Source: Lacibacter luteus (lineage in GTDB: Bacteria > Bacteroidota > Bacteroidia > Chitinophagales > Chitinophagaceae). From it: a DNA stretch of 64,000 nucleotides. The stretch spans positions 62,001 to 126,000 of the forward strand of contig NZ_SDHW01000002.1 in assembly GCF_004118265.1 (NCBI RefSeq), given 5' to 3'. A model generated the notes under the pieces. The model saw only the letters and a program-made list of their open reading frames with translations. It did not search any database and had not been told where the DNA came from. The first letter of the stretch is position 1; every line of letters begins with the position of its first letter. A program made the translations under genes and the position numbers. Below are positions 42,285 through 51,490 of this stretch, piece by piece.

Positions 42285-45200
42285 ATGAGAAAAATTGCAC
42301 TGCTGCTTCTGGCGGCCTGTGTGTCTTTTCTATCTGTACAAGCGCAGGAGAAAACGATAACAGGAAAGATTACAGAAGCCAACGGATCTCCCATTCCAAA
42401 CGCCTCAATTCGGGTAAAAGGCAGTAAAACCGGCACAAGCGCCGATGCCAGCGGCTCCTTTACAATTAAGGCTGCGTCAAATTCAACACTTGTTATTTCT
42501 GCAATTGGTTTCGAGCCAAGAGAGGTAAGCATTTCGAACGAATCTTCTTTAACAATTACGCTTGCTGCCGATACAAAAGCATTGAGTGAAGTTGTTGTAA
42601 CAGGTACCGGTGTTGCCACAAGCAAAAAGAAAATTGGTATTGCTGTTGAGTCCATTAATTCTGACAAGTTGCCTGCAGCACCGACTGCCTCGGTCGATCA
42701 GGCTTTGGTTGGAAAAATTCCAGGTGCACAGATCAGCAGTACTAACGGCTCTCCTGGCCGCCCCGTAAATATTCTGTTGCGTGGTATCAATACTATTAGA
42801 GGAGGAACCAGACCTATGATTCTGTTGGATGGTGTAGAATTAAGAGGTACTGATCTTAATTCTCTCGACTTAAGTGTAGTTGAACGCATAGAAATTGTAC
42901 AAGGTGCTGCTGCTGCAACCATCTATGGGGCACAGGGTGCTAATGGTGTAATTCAGTTATTTTCTAAAAAAGGAAAAGCAGGGAAAATAAAAATCGATCT
43001 TTCGTCTAATGTTTCCGTTAACACTATGCTGAATAATGGTGGGGTGGGAAAAGCAATGTTACATCCCTTTACTACTAATGCAAACGGTGAAGTAATCGGT
43101 TCATCAGGAAACCTGATTACACTTGACCCCGCAACAAGTGTTTATAAAGAGAATGTACAGGTTAATCTTGTTGACCCAAATACAAAAACTGAAAAAGCGT
43201 ACGATAAAAACCTGCGTTACTACGACCATTACAAAATGTTTTTGCAGGATGCATACACAACTAATAACTCCATTACCATTTCCGGTGCCAAGGAAAAAGT
43301 CGATTTCATTTTTTCCATTTCGGACAATAGACAAACCAGTACGTTTAAAAACAATGGCAAGTTTTCACGTTCAAACCTTCTTTCGAATTTAGGTGTTGAA
43401 CTTGCAAGAAATCTTAAATTCAGAAGCATTACCCAACTTGTTTACACAAAAAATACGTTGAACGATGGAACTGGACGAGGAATTTTCTTTGCTTTGAACA
43501 ACTCTCGCCCATTCGCCAACTACGACTATAAAATGCCCGATGGTAACTATGGCTATTACTTTGGAGATGCTACCGGTGTAAATGGTTATAACCCCAACTA
43601 CAGAACGCAATATTCAAACAGTATTGATGATAAGATTGATGTGGTTCAGAACTTTAACCTCAACTATAAACCATTCAAGTTTCTTGAACTTGATGCAAAA
43701 TATGGTTTAAACTATCAAACCGAAGATGCAGTTTACGATGTAAAACCGCAAGATGATAACGCAAGTGCGAAATTCTGGGGTACAAGATGGTGGACAGGCA
43801 ATTATGCACCTACACCATCAGTTGGTACATCGGGTTCAATTGATAACTTCCGTTACAGAAATACTTTCCAGAACTTTATTACATCTGCAACAATTAACAC
43901 CGATTTTCAAGAAGATTTTCATCTTAACATCCCTATTAAAACCACAACGCTTTTAGCCTTCGACTATAGAAAGAACTTATTCAAACAATACATAACATGG
44001 GGGGCTGACGCTCCATTTTATACACCCTATACGGCAAGTCAAATGGTAACCTATCGTATTCAATCAGACTTTACTCAGCCGTTTCTCACTTATGGAATCT
44101 TGGCTAATCAAAAAATTGAATTTGGAGAAATTGCGGGTGTTTCCGGTGGCGTTAGAAGCGATTATTCGTCAGCATTTGGGTTTGGTTCTGAACCATTCAC
44201 TTTTCCACGAGGAGATGCCTACTTGAGACTATCTTCTTTTAACTTTTGGCAGGATAAGAAAATAGGATCAATAATTTCTGAGTTTAAAATAAGAGCAGCT
44301 TATGGCGAGGCGGGTATTCAACCTGGTGCTTTTGACCGTTACTTAATTTTAAATACCGCAAATATAGGATCATCTGTAGCTTTTACTTTTCCTATAAGTA
44401 ACCCTAATCCAAAGTTGCAGGTTGAAAGGTCAAAAGAATTTGAAATTGGTACAGACATCATTTTGAAAGCATTCAAAGGAAGTTGGTTGAATACGATTAA
44501 TATTTCTGCAACTTACTGGGATAGAGCGACCGATAATGCCATTTTTGATGTTGATGCACCGCCCAGCAGTGGTCAAGGTACAATAAGAGACAACGCTTTT
44601 GGAATTGCTTCAAGCGGTTTCCAGGCTATGTTAAATGCTACAGTTTATAAAGGGTCTAAAATTAACTGGAATTTTACAGCAAACTTTGGTAAGCAAACTT
44701 CAAAAATCACATCTGTTAAAGGCGGAACTGAAATTGTTCAATTGTCAAATGCAGGAAGCAGTAACTATGTTTTGAAACCAGGTGAAAAAATTGGTCAGCT
44801 GTACGGCAACCTGTTAATTCATGCTGTTGACCAGATTGATCCTGCTACCGGAAACCCCTATATTCCTAAAGCATCACAACAAAACTATGTTGTTGCAAGC
44901 AATGGCTGGGTGGTAGATAAAACTACTAAACAACCTTATGTTACTCCGGGAAAAGTAAGCTTTGGCGATCCTAATCCAAAGTTCAACATGTCGTTCATTA
45001 ACGATGTAACCTTCTTTAACAACTTAAGTGTTTCAATCCAGTGGGATTGGGTTTATGGAAACCATTTGTATAACCAAACAAAACAATGGATGTACAGAGA
45101 TGGTATTCACAAAGACTATGCAGTTCCTATTAACATCAATGGACAAACAGGTGCATGGACAGCTTTCTATCGTGGCGTTTACGCACAGGTGCAGGCAAAT

Positions 45201-45473
45201 GGTACACGTAACTATTTCTATGAAGATGCTTCATTCTTCCGTTTACGTAACCTTGCTGTTGCTTATGATTTTGCTAAGCTTATCAATAAACCTTTCTTGC
45301 AAAAATTACAGCTTGTTGTATTAGCACGTAACGCTGTAACATTTACAAAATATACAGGTATGGATCCTGAAGTTAGTTCGGGAGCAAGCAACTCAGCATT
45401 CGACAGAGGTGTTGATCACAACACAATTCCTAACCTCAGAACATACCAGATAGGTTTAAACGTAGGTTTCTAA
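42285..45473 (+). CDS. SusC/RagA family TonB-dependent outer-membrane receptor
   Basis: The 1062-residue protein has a signal peptide (MRKIALLLLAACVSFLSVQA), a carboxypeptidase-regulatory-like domain (ITGKITEANGSPIPNASIRV), the TonB-box-like segment ALSEVVVTGTGVA, a plug domain (ALVGKIPGAQISSTNG, RPMILLDGVELRG, VERIEIVQGAAAATIYGAQG, NGVIQLFSKKG) and a 22-strand barrel ending in IGLNVGF with the terminal Phe. With the SusD lipoprotein encoded next, it imports oligosaccharides or peptides across the outer membrane using TonB energy. No hydrolase, sigma/anti-sigma or sensor gene lies beside the pair, so the substrate cannot be guessed. Confidence 0.95.
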   Translation: MRKIALLLLAACVSFLSVQAQEKTITGKITEANGSPIPNASIRVKGSKTGTSADASGSFTIKAASNSTLVISAIGFEPREVSISNESSLTITLAADTKALSEVVVTGTGVATSKKKIGIAVESINSDKLPAAPTASVDQALVGKIPGAQISSTNGSPGRPVNILLRGINTIRGGTRPMILLDGVELRGTDLNSLDLSVVERIEIVQGAAAATIYGAQGANGVIQLFSKKGKAGKIKIDLSSNVSVNTMLNNGGVGKAMLHPFTTNANGEVIGSSGNLITLDPATSVYKENVQVNLVDPNTKTEKAYDKNLRYYDHYKMFLQDAYTTNNSITISGAKEKVDFIFSISDNRQTSTFKNNGKFSRSNLLSNLGVELARNLKFRSITQLVYTKNTLNDGTGRGIFFALNNSRPFANYDYKMPDGNYGYYFGDATGVNGYNPNYRTQYSNSIDDKIDVVQNFNLNYKPFKFLELDAKYGLNYQTEDAVYDVKPQDDNASAKFWGTRWWTGNYAPTPSVGTSGSIDNFRYRNTFQNFITSATINTDFQEDFHLNIPIKTTTLLAFDYRKNLFKQYITWGADAPFYTPYTASQMVTYRIQSDFTQPFLTYGILANQKIEFGEIAGVSGGVRSDYSSAFGFGSEPFTFPRGDAYLRLSSFNFWQDKKIGSIISEFKIRAAYGEAGIQPGAFDRYLILNTANIGSSVAFTFPISNPNPKLQVERSKEFEIGTDIILKAFKGSWLNTINISATYWDRATDNAIFDVDAPPSSGQGTIRDNAFGIASSGFQAMLNATVYKGSKINWNFTANFGKQTSKITSVKGGTEIVQLSNAGSSNYVLKPGEKIGQLYGNLLIHAVDQIDPATGNPYIPKASQQNYVVASNGWVVDKTTKQPYVTPGKVSFGDPNPKFNMSFINDVTFFNNLSVSIQWDWVYGNHLYNQTKQWMYRDGIHKDYAVPININGQTGAWTAFYRGVYAQVQANGTRNYFYEDASFFRLRNLAVAYDFAKLINKPFLQKLQLVVLARNAVTFTKYTGMDPEVSSGASNSAFDRGVDHNTIPNLRTYQIGLNVGF

Positions 45474-45490
45474 CTTAAAAACAATGAAAC

Positions 45491-47131
45491 ATGAAAAAAG
45501 TAAAATATATATTAAGCATATACATAATTGTCGGGGTTATCAGCTCCTGTGCTAAGCAACTGGATGTAAAAAATCCGAATCAACCAGTACCTGAAAGCGC
45601 TTATACAGAGGCTGGCATTATTGCTCTTTCTCAAGGAGGTATTTACAGAAACGGCTTTATCAATCTTAAATATTCTGATGGTGTTTACGGCTTTTTCTGG
45701 TCGGGCGCTATCGGCTTTCATGAAATGATGGGTGATGCGATACAGGTTGAAGCAGCGAACGCATTTATCAACCAGATCGGTTGCCCCGATAAAGTAACAC
45801 TTGATAACGGCACCGTTATATTAAACCCCAATGCACCTAATACACAGAAAGCATTGATCAGGTTGATCAACACCAACAGTAACCAGGGACAAAACACGCT
45901 CTTTTATGAATGGGCTTATATGTATGCAATGATAAAAGCGTGTAACAGCATTTTAGAAACTGCAGATAAAGCCACATTTCTTTCAGAAGCAGCAACGAAA
46001 AAAGCAACCATTCAGGCATGGGCTTATTGGTGGAAAGGTTTTGCATACTCAAGAATCGGCTCTATTTATTACGCAGGTATTATCAATAACGATCCTAATG
46101 GCACTAATGGTAACTATGTTACAAAAGAAGCCATTATTGCAGAGTCTAATAAACAGTTGGATCTTTGTGCTACTACTTTAAACACTGTAACAAGCACAAC
46201 GGCTTACAACGAAGTGTTTGGTAAACTTGTTCCAAGTTTTTGCCAGGTTGGCAAAGGCGGCATTTTAACCGTCGATATGTGGAAGAGAAATGTAAACACA
46301 TTAAAAGCACGAAACATTTTGGTGAACACTCCTGCTTCAAGCATGACGCCACAGCAATGGGCATCGGTTCTTACGCTTACAAATGCAGGTATTCTTGCTG
46401 CTGATAAAGTTTTCACAGGCCGTTCAAATACAGCCGGAGATTTTCTTTCACCTACTTCGGGTACTGTAGCATCGAAGGTGCAGAATGTACTTGCAGGTGG
46501 CAACACGTACAAATTGAGTGAGCGTTTTGTACAGGAATTTAAAACAGGTGATAAGCGTTTGGCAAATAACATTTCACAAACCACTACCTGGATTGGTAAT
46601 GGCGACAGAGGCCAGGCATTCAACACACGTTACCGTTTAATTAATAAAGGTAACGGCATGGCAGGTGTTAAAGTGTATACAAATACAGATGCAGGTGCAG
46701 AGGAAATTTTTCTTGCCGGCAGCTACGAAGAAAATGACCTGATGAAAGCAGAGGCGCTTATTAATACAGGAAGCATTGAGGCAGGTCTTTTGCTCATTGA
46801 TGTTGTTCGTAATTCACAGGGTGCAGGCTTAACAGCTGTAGCAGGTACAAGCCTTACACTTGCACAGGCTAAAGAAGAACTTCGCAGAGAAAGAAGAGTA
46901 GCATTGCCGTTTATTGGCTTATCGTTTTACGATGCACGCCGTTTAGGTATCATCAACCCTGTTTCACAAGGTGGTGGCAGAACAGGTGCTGTTGTAATAT
47001 CGGGCAGCGGTGGCGTAAACACAAATGCAACGATCGAATACAACTTCCTCGATTATTGGGATGTTCCGGATAATGAACTTGTGTACAACCCGCCTGTTTC
47101 GGGAAGTGCTCCGGTAAAAAATCCGAAATAA
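45491..47131 (+). CDS. SusD/RagB family nutrient-binding lipoprotein
   Basis: The 546-residue lipoprotein (lipobox VISSCAKQ) starts 17 bases after the SusC stop. SusD features are the helical TPR-like scaffold, the early DVKNPNQPVPESAYTE, the segment WAYMYAMIKACNSILETADK and the C-terminal block AKEELRRERRVALPFIGLSFYDARRLG, followed by a Gly/Asn-rich end with YNFLDYWDVPDNELVYNPP. It forms a lid over the SusC barrel and captures ligand. The size matches the family. A strong terminator follows. Together with the SusC gene it makes a two-gene unit. Confidence 0.93.
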   Translation: MKKVKYILSIYIIVGVISSCAKQLDVKNPNQPVPESAYTEAGIIALSQGGIYRNGFINLKYSDGVYGFFWSGAIGFHEMMGDAIQVEAANAFINQIGCPDKVTLDNGTVILNPNAPNTQKALIRLINTNSNQGQNTLFYEWAYMYAMIKACNSILETADKATFLSEAATKKATIQAWAYWWKGFAYSRIGSIYYAGIINNDPNGTNGNYVTKEAIIAESNKQLDLCATTLNTVTSTTAYNEVFGKLVPSFCQVGKGGILTVDMWKRNVNTLKARNILVNTPASSMTPQQWASVLTLTNAGILAADKVFTGRSNTAGDFLSPTSGTVASKVQNVLAGGNTYKLSERFVQEFKTGDKRLANNISQTTTWIGNGDRGQAFNTRYRLINKGNGMAGVKVYTNTDAGAEEIFLAGSYEENDLMKAEALINTGSIEAGLLLIDVVRNSQGAGLTAVAGTSLTLAQAKEELRRERRVALPFIGLSFYDARRLGIINPVSQGGGRTGAVVISGSGGVNTNATIEYNFLDYWDVPDNELVYNPPVSGSAPVKNPK

Positions 47132-47151
47132 TAACTCTGATTATACTTTGT

Positions 47152-47182
47152 AAAAATGACGGCTTAGGCCGTCATTTTTTTT
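47152..47182 (+). terminator. Intrinsic terminator after the SusC/SusD pair
   Basis: ATGACGGC pairs with GCCGTCAT around TTAG, flanked by AAAA and at least seven T. It lies 21 bases after the SusD stop. Confidence 0.9.
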
Positions 47183-47211
47183 GCAACAACAGCTCATTCC
47201 TTATCATCAAA

Positions 47212-47219
47212 TATCTTTG
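47212..47219 (+). promoter_or_regulatory. Promoter -7 element of the SMR gene
   Basis: TATCTTTG is an exact TAnnTTTG, 17 bases before the ATG at 47237. Confidence 0.45.
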
Positions 47220-47236
47220 CAGCTCATTCATCAATC

Positions 47237-47566
47237 ATGAACTGGATTCTTCTCATCATTGCTGGTTTATTTGAAGTAGGATTTGCAACCTGTCTTGGCA
47301 AAGCAAGAACTGTAAGCGGTGCAGCATCTGTTTACTGGATGATCGGTTTCTTTGTTTGCCTCAGCATCAGTATGCTGTTATTATACAAAGTCACACAAAC
47401 ATTGCCAATTGGTACAGCTTATGCTGTATGGACAGGGATTGGTGCAGTAGGCACCGTATTGATGGGAATTATTTTCTTTAAAGAACCCGCCGACTTCTGG
47501 CGACTGTTTTTTATTACCACACTTATTGCTTCTATTGTTGGACTGAAAGCCGTGTCATCACATTAA
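47237..47566 (+). CDS. gdx: SMR family transporter, SugE/Gdx guanidinium exporter type
   Basis: The 109-residue protein has four membrane helices and the small multidrug resistance signature: the essential Glu13 in GLFEVGFATCLGKA, then PIGTAYAVWTGIGAVGTVLMG and the C-terminal helix ending LKAVSS. The LPIGTAYAVWTGIGAVG form and the Lys in helix 1 (CLGKARTVSG) favour the SugE/Gdx subgroup, which exports guanidinium, over the broad multidrug EmrE group. No guanidine riboswitch is seen in the short upstream region. It stands alone, convergent with the metallo-hydrolase gene. Confidence 0.85.
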   Translation: MNWILLIIAGLFEVGFATCLGKARTVSGAASVYWMIGFFVCLSISMLLLYKVTQTLPIGTAYAVWTGIGAVGTVLMGIIFFKEPADFWRLFFITTLIASIVGLKAVSSH

Positions 47567-47572
47567 TTCTTA

Positions 47573-48562
47573 TTAAAACAAGTGCTTTGGTCCAATAGAT
47601 AAATGCAACACAGCATTGATATTCTGCTGTCCCTGCAATTGAATTAATTCCTGTTTGGGATAAAACAAAGGCTCATCTCCTAAATCAAAAGTTCCAAAAT
47701 GCATAGGCACTAAATTCTTTGCGCCTATTTGCTGCAAGGCAATCAATGCATCAGCCGGGCTTGTATGAGCTGTACCCATAAACCATTCGGGTTTATATGC
47801 ACCAATGCCCAGCATTGCGTAATCAATACCCGGAAACATGCGGCCAATTTCTTCAAAATGTTTACCTAAGCCGCTATCTGCACCAAAGTAAATTGTTCGT
47901 GTTTTGGATTGCAGCATAAAGCTTCCCCATAACATATTATTTATATCGGTTAATCCTCGCCGGCTCCAATGCTTTGCCGGAAGATAAGTTACCTGCACAT
48001 CTGTATCTAAGCGGTATTGTTGATACCATCCTGCTTCAATAATAGGGTTCGTTATTTTCCAGCTACGCAACAGCGAAGAAATATTTAAGCCCGTAAGAAT
48101 AATTGCTGAAGGGTTTAATGCACATATCTGCTGCATACTTTTTTTATCCGCATGATCACGATGGTTGTGCGAAAGAAGAATATAATCAATGTGCTTCAAC
48201 TCCGCTACTTCGCAAGGTAAAGCAGTAAAACGTTTTAACGGACCAACATTGTACAACACCGGGTCAATAAGAAAGTGCTTTCCTTCTAATGTAAAAAGAT
48301 AACTCGCATGCCCAAGCCAAACAAACCCATTATCTCTGTTTTGTGTTATAAATCTGCTTTGCACAACATCAACATTTGGTTGTTGTTGTTTTTTTAATGG
48401 TTTCAGTTGATTTTTTTCTACCTGCCATTTAAACAATTCTTTAAAGGTCCGTTCCGATGGTCCGTCGAGATTGATGTATTGCTGCTTTTCGTTGAGTAAA
48501 TTACCTTGCCAGTTATCTTTAATAAACGGCAGCAAAGGATTATGTGTAGGAATGAGGTTCAT
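47573..48562 (-). CDS. Metallo-beta-lactamase-fold hydrolase, NAPE-PLD/UlaG-like
   Basis: The 329-residue enzyme has the MBL metal motif LLSHNHRDHADK (HxHxDH), the strand YFGADSGLGKHFEEIG, AMLGIGAYKPEWFM and VPMHFGTFDLG with the last His ligands. The combination WLGHASYLFTLEGKHFLIDP, GTAHTSPADALI and MHFGTF is typical of proteins related to N-acylphosphatidylethanolamine phospholipase D and to UlaG. Two metal ions should bind. A phospholipase-like or lactonase-like reaction is inferred; no direct evidence for substrate. It is the last of four minus-strand genes with HlyIII, glutathione peroxidase and aldehyde dehydrogenase genes. Confidence 0.83.
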   Translation of the reverse strand: MNLIPTHNPLLPFIKDNWQGNLLNEKQQYINLDGPSERTFKELFKWQVEKNQLKPLKKQQQPNVDVVQSRFITQNRDNGFVWLGHASYLFTLEGKHFLIDPVLYNVGPLKRFTALPCEVAELKHIDYILLSHNHRDHADKKSMQQICALNPSAIILTGLNISSLLRSWKITNPIIEAGWYQQYRLDTDVQVTYLPAKHWSRRGLTDINNMLWGSFMLQSKTRTIYFGADSGLGKHFEEIGRMFPGIDYAMLGIGAYKPEWFMGTAHTSPADALIALQQIGAKNLVPMHFGTFDLGDEPLFYPKQELIQLQGQQNINAVLHLSIGPKHLF

Positions 48563-48612
48563 ATATAATTAAAGAGACGATGGTTGGTGCATTTTACTTT
48601 TCAGTAAAGCAA

Positions 48613-49245
48613 TCAAATCATTAATAGTACAGCAACATAATGACAAATTGCTGCTGCCAATACAAACAAATGCCAGATAACATGATGGTAATACAACTTC
48701 TCCCACAAATAAAACAAAGTACCAACTGTGTACAAAACACCGCCGATAATGATCATGGTTAACACCGGCCACGGAATAGCAGCAAAAAAACTACGCCCAC
48801 CAAACAACAATATCCAACCCATAGCAATGTAAACAGCGGTTGATGCATAGTTGAAACGACCGGTAAAAAACAGTTTAAACACAATACCAACAATAGTTAA
48901 TCCCCACAACACGCTCAACAAAGTAATACCCGTTACATTCATCATGTAATTGAGCAGAAAAGGCGTGTATGTTCCGGCAATTAAAAAATAGATGCTGATG
49001 TGATCAAACACATTCAATACTTTCTTTACCCGTGGATTTTGAAAGGCATGATACAATGTTGAAAAAGTAAATACGAGCAAAAAAGAGAATCCATACACTG
49101 CTGCCCCAACAACTGCAACCGTATGGTTTTTTGTTGCCGCCAAAGCACTTAAAACCGGCAGAGCAGCAATGCCAAACAAAATACCAATGCCATGTGTAAT
49201 GCTGTTGGCAATTTCGAGTTTCAGGCTGCTGTGCTCTTCACTCAT
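48613..49245 (-). CDS. HlyIII/PAQR family membrane protein (YqfA type)
   Basis: The 210-residue protein has seven membrane helices and the HlyIII pattern: ANSITHGIGILFGI with the first His, TLYHAF with Ser/His, VFDHISIYFLIAGTYTPF, and the C-terminal YYHHVIWHLFVLAAAICHYVAV with His residues. These conserved His and Asp residues form a zinc site in the PAQR/CREST group, whose eukaryotic members (adiponectin receptors, alkaline ceramidases) hydrolyse lipid amides. The older name hemolysin III is based on one Bacillus protein. Its start codon overlaps the peroxidase stop by four bases (49242-49245), so translation is coupled. Confidence 0.88.
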   Translation of the reverse strand: MSEEHSSLKLEIANSITHGIGILFGIAALPVLSALAATKNHTVAVVGAAVYGFSFLLVFTFSTLYHAFQNPRVKKVLNVFDHISIYFLIAGTYTPFLLNYMMNVTGITLLSVLWGLTIVGIVFKLFFTGRFNYASTAVYIAMGWILLFGGRSFFAAIPWPVLTMIIIGGVLYTVGTLFYLWEKLYYHHVIWHLFVLAAAICHYVAVLLMI

Positions 49246-49913
49246 TGTTTTGTTTTTAATTCATGCAGCAACTCATCGCTTAACGGCGAAACAGAAGGAT
49301 CGAAATAATGCGTAAGAATGCCTTGCTCGTTTACAAGGTATTTCGAAAAATTCCAGGAGGGTTGCTTATTGTTCCATCCGTTTTTTGTTGAATCGGAAAG
49401 CCATTGGTACACTTCGTTTTGTTCACCCGATTTTACTACCGTAGTTTTTTTCATCAACGGAAATGTAACACCAAAGTTTACTTTACAGAATTGCGCAATC
49501 TCATCATCGGTTCCTTTTTCCTGCTCTTTAAAATCGTTTGCAGGAAACCCGAGTATCACTAACTCTTTGCCGAATTGTTCATGTAGCTTTTGCAGATCAT
49601 CGTACTGGCCGGTATAACCACAATTGCTGGCCGTGTTTACCAATAACACTTTCTTTCCTTTTAGTTGGGCAAAGTCGTAAACTATGCCATTACTCATCGT
49701 TGCTTTTAATGAATGAAAAGCCACTGTTGGCGCCTTGTGTTCATTCTCCAGAATTTTTGCATCCTTTCCTTTCATCCACATAAAAATTGGATACACTGTT
49801 TTTAATACTTTTTGTCTTATCGTCATGTCTTTACTATTTCTGTTTATAACAAATACATACACTGCAAAGCAACCCAGCGCTATCAAAACTGTTATCGTTG
49901 TTTTTTTGATCAT
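49242..49913 (-). CDS. Glutathione peroxidase family protein with N-terminal membrane anchor
   Basis: This 223-residue protein differs from the peroxidase at 3060 in having an uncleaved-looking N-terminal helix (KTTITVLIALGCFAVYVFVI, residues 4-23) and a 40-residue basic linker. The catalytic set is complete: Cys98 in NTASNCGYT, Gln131 in FPANDFKEQEKG, Trp187-Asn188 in SWNFSKYL. It likely reduces lipid or hydrogen peroxides at the membrane surface. It overlaps the HlyIII gene by four bases and follows the aldehyde dehydrogenase gene by 16 bases. The order of the cluster is consistent with detoxification of lipid peroxidation products. Confidence 0.92.
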   Translation of the reverse strand: MIKKTTITVLIALGCFAVYVFVINRNSKDMTIRQKVLKTVYPIFMWMKGKDAKILENEHKAPTVAFHSLKATMSNGIVYDFAQLKGKKVLLVNTASNCGYTGQYDDLQKLHEQFGKELVILGFPANDFKEQEKGTDDEIAQFCKVNFGVTFPLMKKTTVVKSGEQNEVYQWLSDSTKNGWNNKQPSWNFSKYLVNEQGILTHYFDPSVSPLSDELLHELKTKQ

Positions 49914-49929
49914 GCCGCTTACATTGCTT

Positions 49930-51315
49930 TTACTTTCTACCTAACAAATAACGCCACAGCTTTGTTTTGCCGTTGTTAAATGGTGCATGTCGAAAAGCAG
50001 GTTCCATCCATGTATATCTTTTTACTACGCCTTTATAATTTGTAAATGTATCGAAGGAATGTTTTCCTAAGTACCCTCCATGCCCGCTGTAACCTACACC
50101 GCCAAATGGTAATTCGCTGTTGCCGAGCTGCAGAATTGTTTCGTTAATGCCGCCACCACCAAACCGAATGTGTTCAATAAAATAATTTTCGGTTTGCTTG
50201 CTGCCGGTAAATACATACAAGGCCAACGGATAAGGATTCTTTTCAACAAGGTCCACTACTTCTTCATTGTTGCTGTAAGTAAATACCGGTAATATCGGGC
50301 CAAAAATTTCCTCCCGCATAATGTTTGCATCGGGAGTAATGTTATCGAGAATAGTTGGTGCAATAAACAGATCGGATTCGTCTGTTTGTCCGCCATAAAT
50401 AATTGTTCCATCGCTCAGAAAACGTTTCACTGCTTCAAAGCGTCGTTTATTAATAAGACGTGGATAGCTATCGTGCTGTTGCGGATTGGTACCAAATCCT
50501 TTTTCAAACTCAGCAATAATAGCCAATACCATCTTGTCTTTTACCGATTCGTGTACAACCAGGTAATCAGGCGCTACACAGCTTTGGCCACAGGCAATTA
50601 ATTTACCCCACACAATACGTTTTGCCGCAACGGCAATATTTGCATCGGGTGCAATAATGCAGGGACTTTTTCCACCCAGTTCCAACGTAACAGGCGACAA
50701 CTGTTTTGCTGCCATCTCCATTACTTTTTTACCAACAGCGGTACTGCCGGTAAACATTACATGATCGAAATGAAAATGCTCCAGCAATTCAGGCACAACA
50801 GTAGCACCATAACCATTGATCACATGCAAATAACCGGGATCAAAATTTTCGTTGATGATCTTTTCCATTACAGCAGCAGTATGTGCACTCAACTCAGATG
50901 GTTTGATAAGCGCTGTATTGCCAGCTGCCATTGCACCCGCCACTCCACGCAGGGTTAACAGAATGGGATAATTCCATGGCGAAATGATCAAAACATTTCC
51001 AACGGGCTCTGCATAAATTTTTGATACAGCAGGAAATAAAAACAAAGACGACGGAACGGTCTTTGGTCGCATCCAGTTTTGCATATTCTTCAGCTGCACT
51101 TTTATTTCTTCATACACAGCACCTGTTTCCGTCATGTACACTTCCTGCGGATGTTTACGAAGATCTTTATACAATGCTTCGTTAATCAGTTCCTCGTTGG
51201 CACGCAATACCGCATCCAGTTTTTTTAATTGCTGTTTACGAAAAGCCAAAGGCTTTGTTGCACCCGATTTAAAAAATGCTTTCTGTGCAGCGTATATGTT
51301 TTGATAGGCATTCAT
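49930..51315 (-). CDS. Aldehyde dehydrogenase, class 3-like
   Basis: The 461-residue enzyme oxidises aldehydes to acids with NAD(P). Seen here: cofactor region IISPWNYPILL and IKPSELSAHTA, VMFTGSTAVGKKVM, general base Glu213 in LELGGKSPCI and catalytic Cys246 in ACGQSCVAPDY, plus EEIFGPILPVFTY. Absence of an N-terminal extension and a length near 460 fit the class 3 family (fatty aldehyde type, often membrane-associated through the C-terminus), which acts on medium- and long-chain aldehydes. It is the first gene of the four-gene minus-strand group; GPx starts 16 bases after it. Confidence 0.92.
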   Translation of the reverse strand: MNAYQNIYAAQKAFFKSGATKPLAFRKQQLKKLDAVLRANEELINEALYKDLRKHPQEVYMTETGAVYEEIKVQLKNMQNWMRPKTVPSSLFLFPAVSKIYAEPVGNVLIISPWNYPILLTLRGVAGAMAAGNTALIKPSELSAHTAAVMEKIINENFDPGYLHVINGYGATVVPELLEHFHFDHVMFTGSTAVGKKVMEMAAKQLSPVTLELGGKSPCIIAPDANIAVAAKRIVWGKLIACGQSCVAPDYLVVHESVKDKMVLAIIAEFEKGFGTNPQQHDSYPRLINKRRFEAVKRFLSDGTIIYGGQTDESDLFIAPTILDNITPDANIMREEIFGPILPVFTYSNNEEVVDLVEKNPYPLALYVFTGSKQTENYFIEHIRFGGGGINETILQLGNSELPFGGVGYSGHGGYLGKHSFDTFTNYKGVVKRYTWMEPAFRHAPFNNGKTKLWRYLLGRK

Positions 51316-51490
51316 GTATTGCTGTTATTGCTTTAAACAATCGTTATTTGCAGCTGACTTACACAGCTGTCTGCATCTTTAAAATTACGCATCTAATCAA
51401 CACATCGCAGAAAAGCATCGTTTCTGCAACTGATAAACATTCTTGTTTACCGTTGGCAGCTGCTGTATCTTTTCATTCTAATTACAAATT

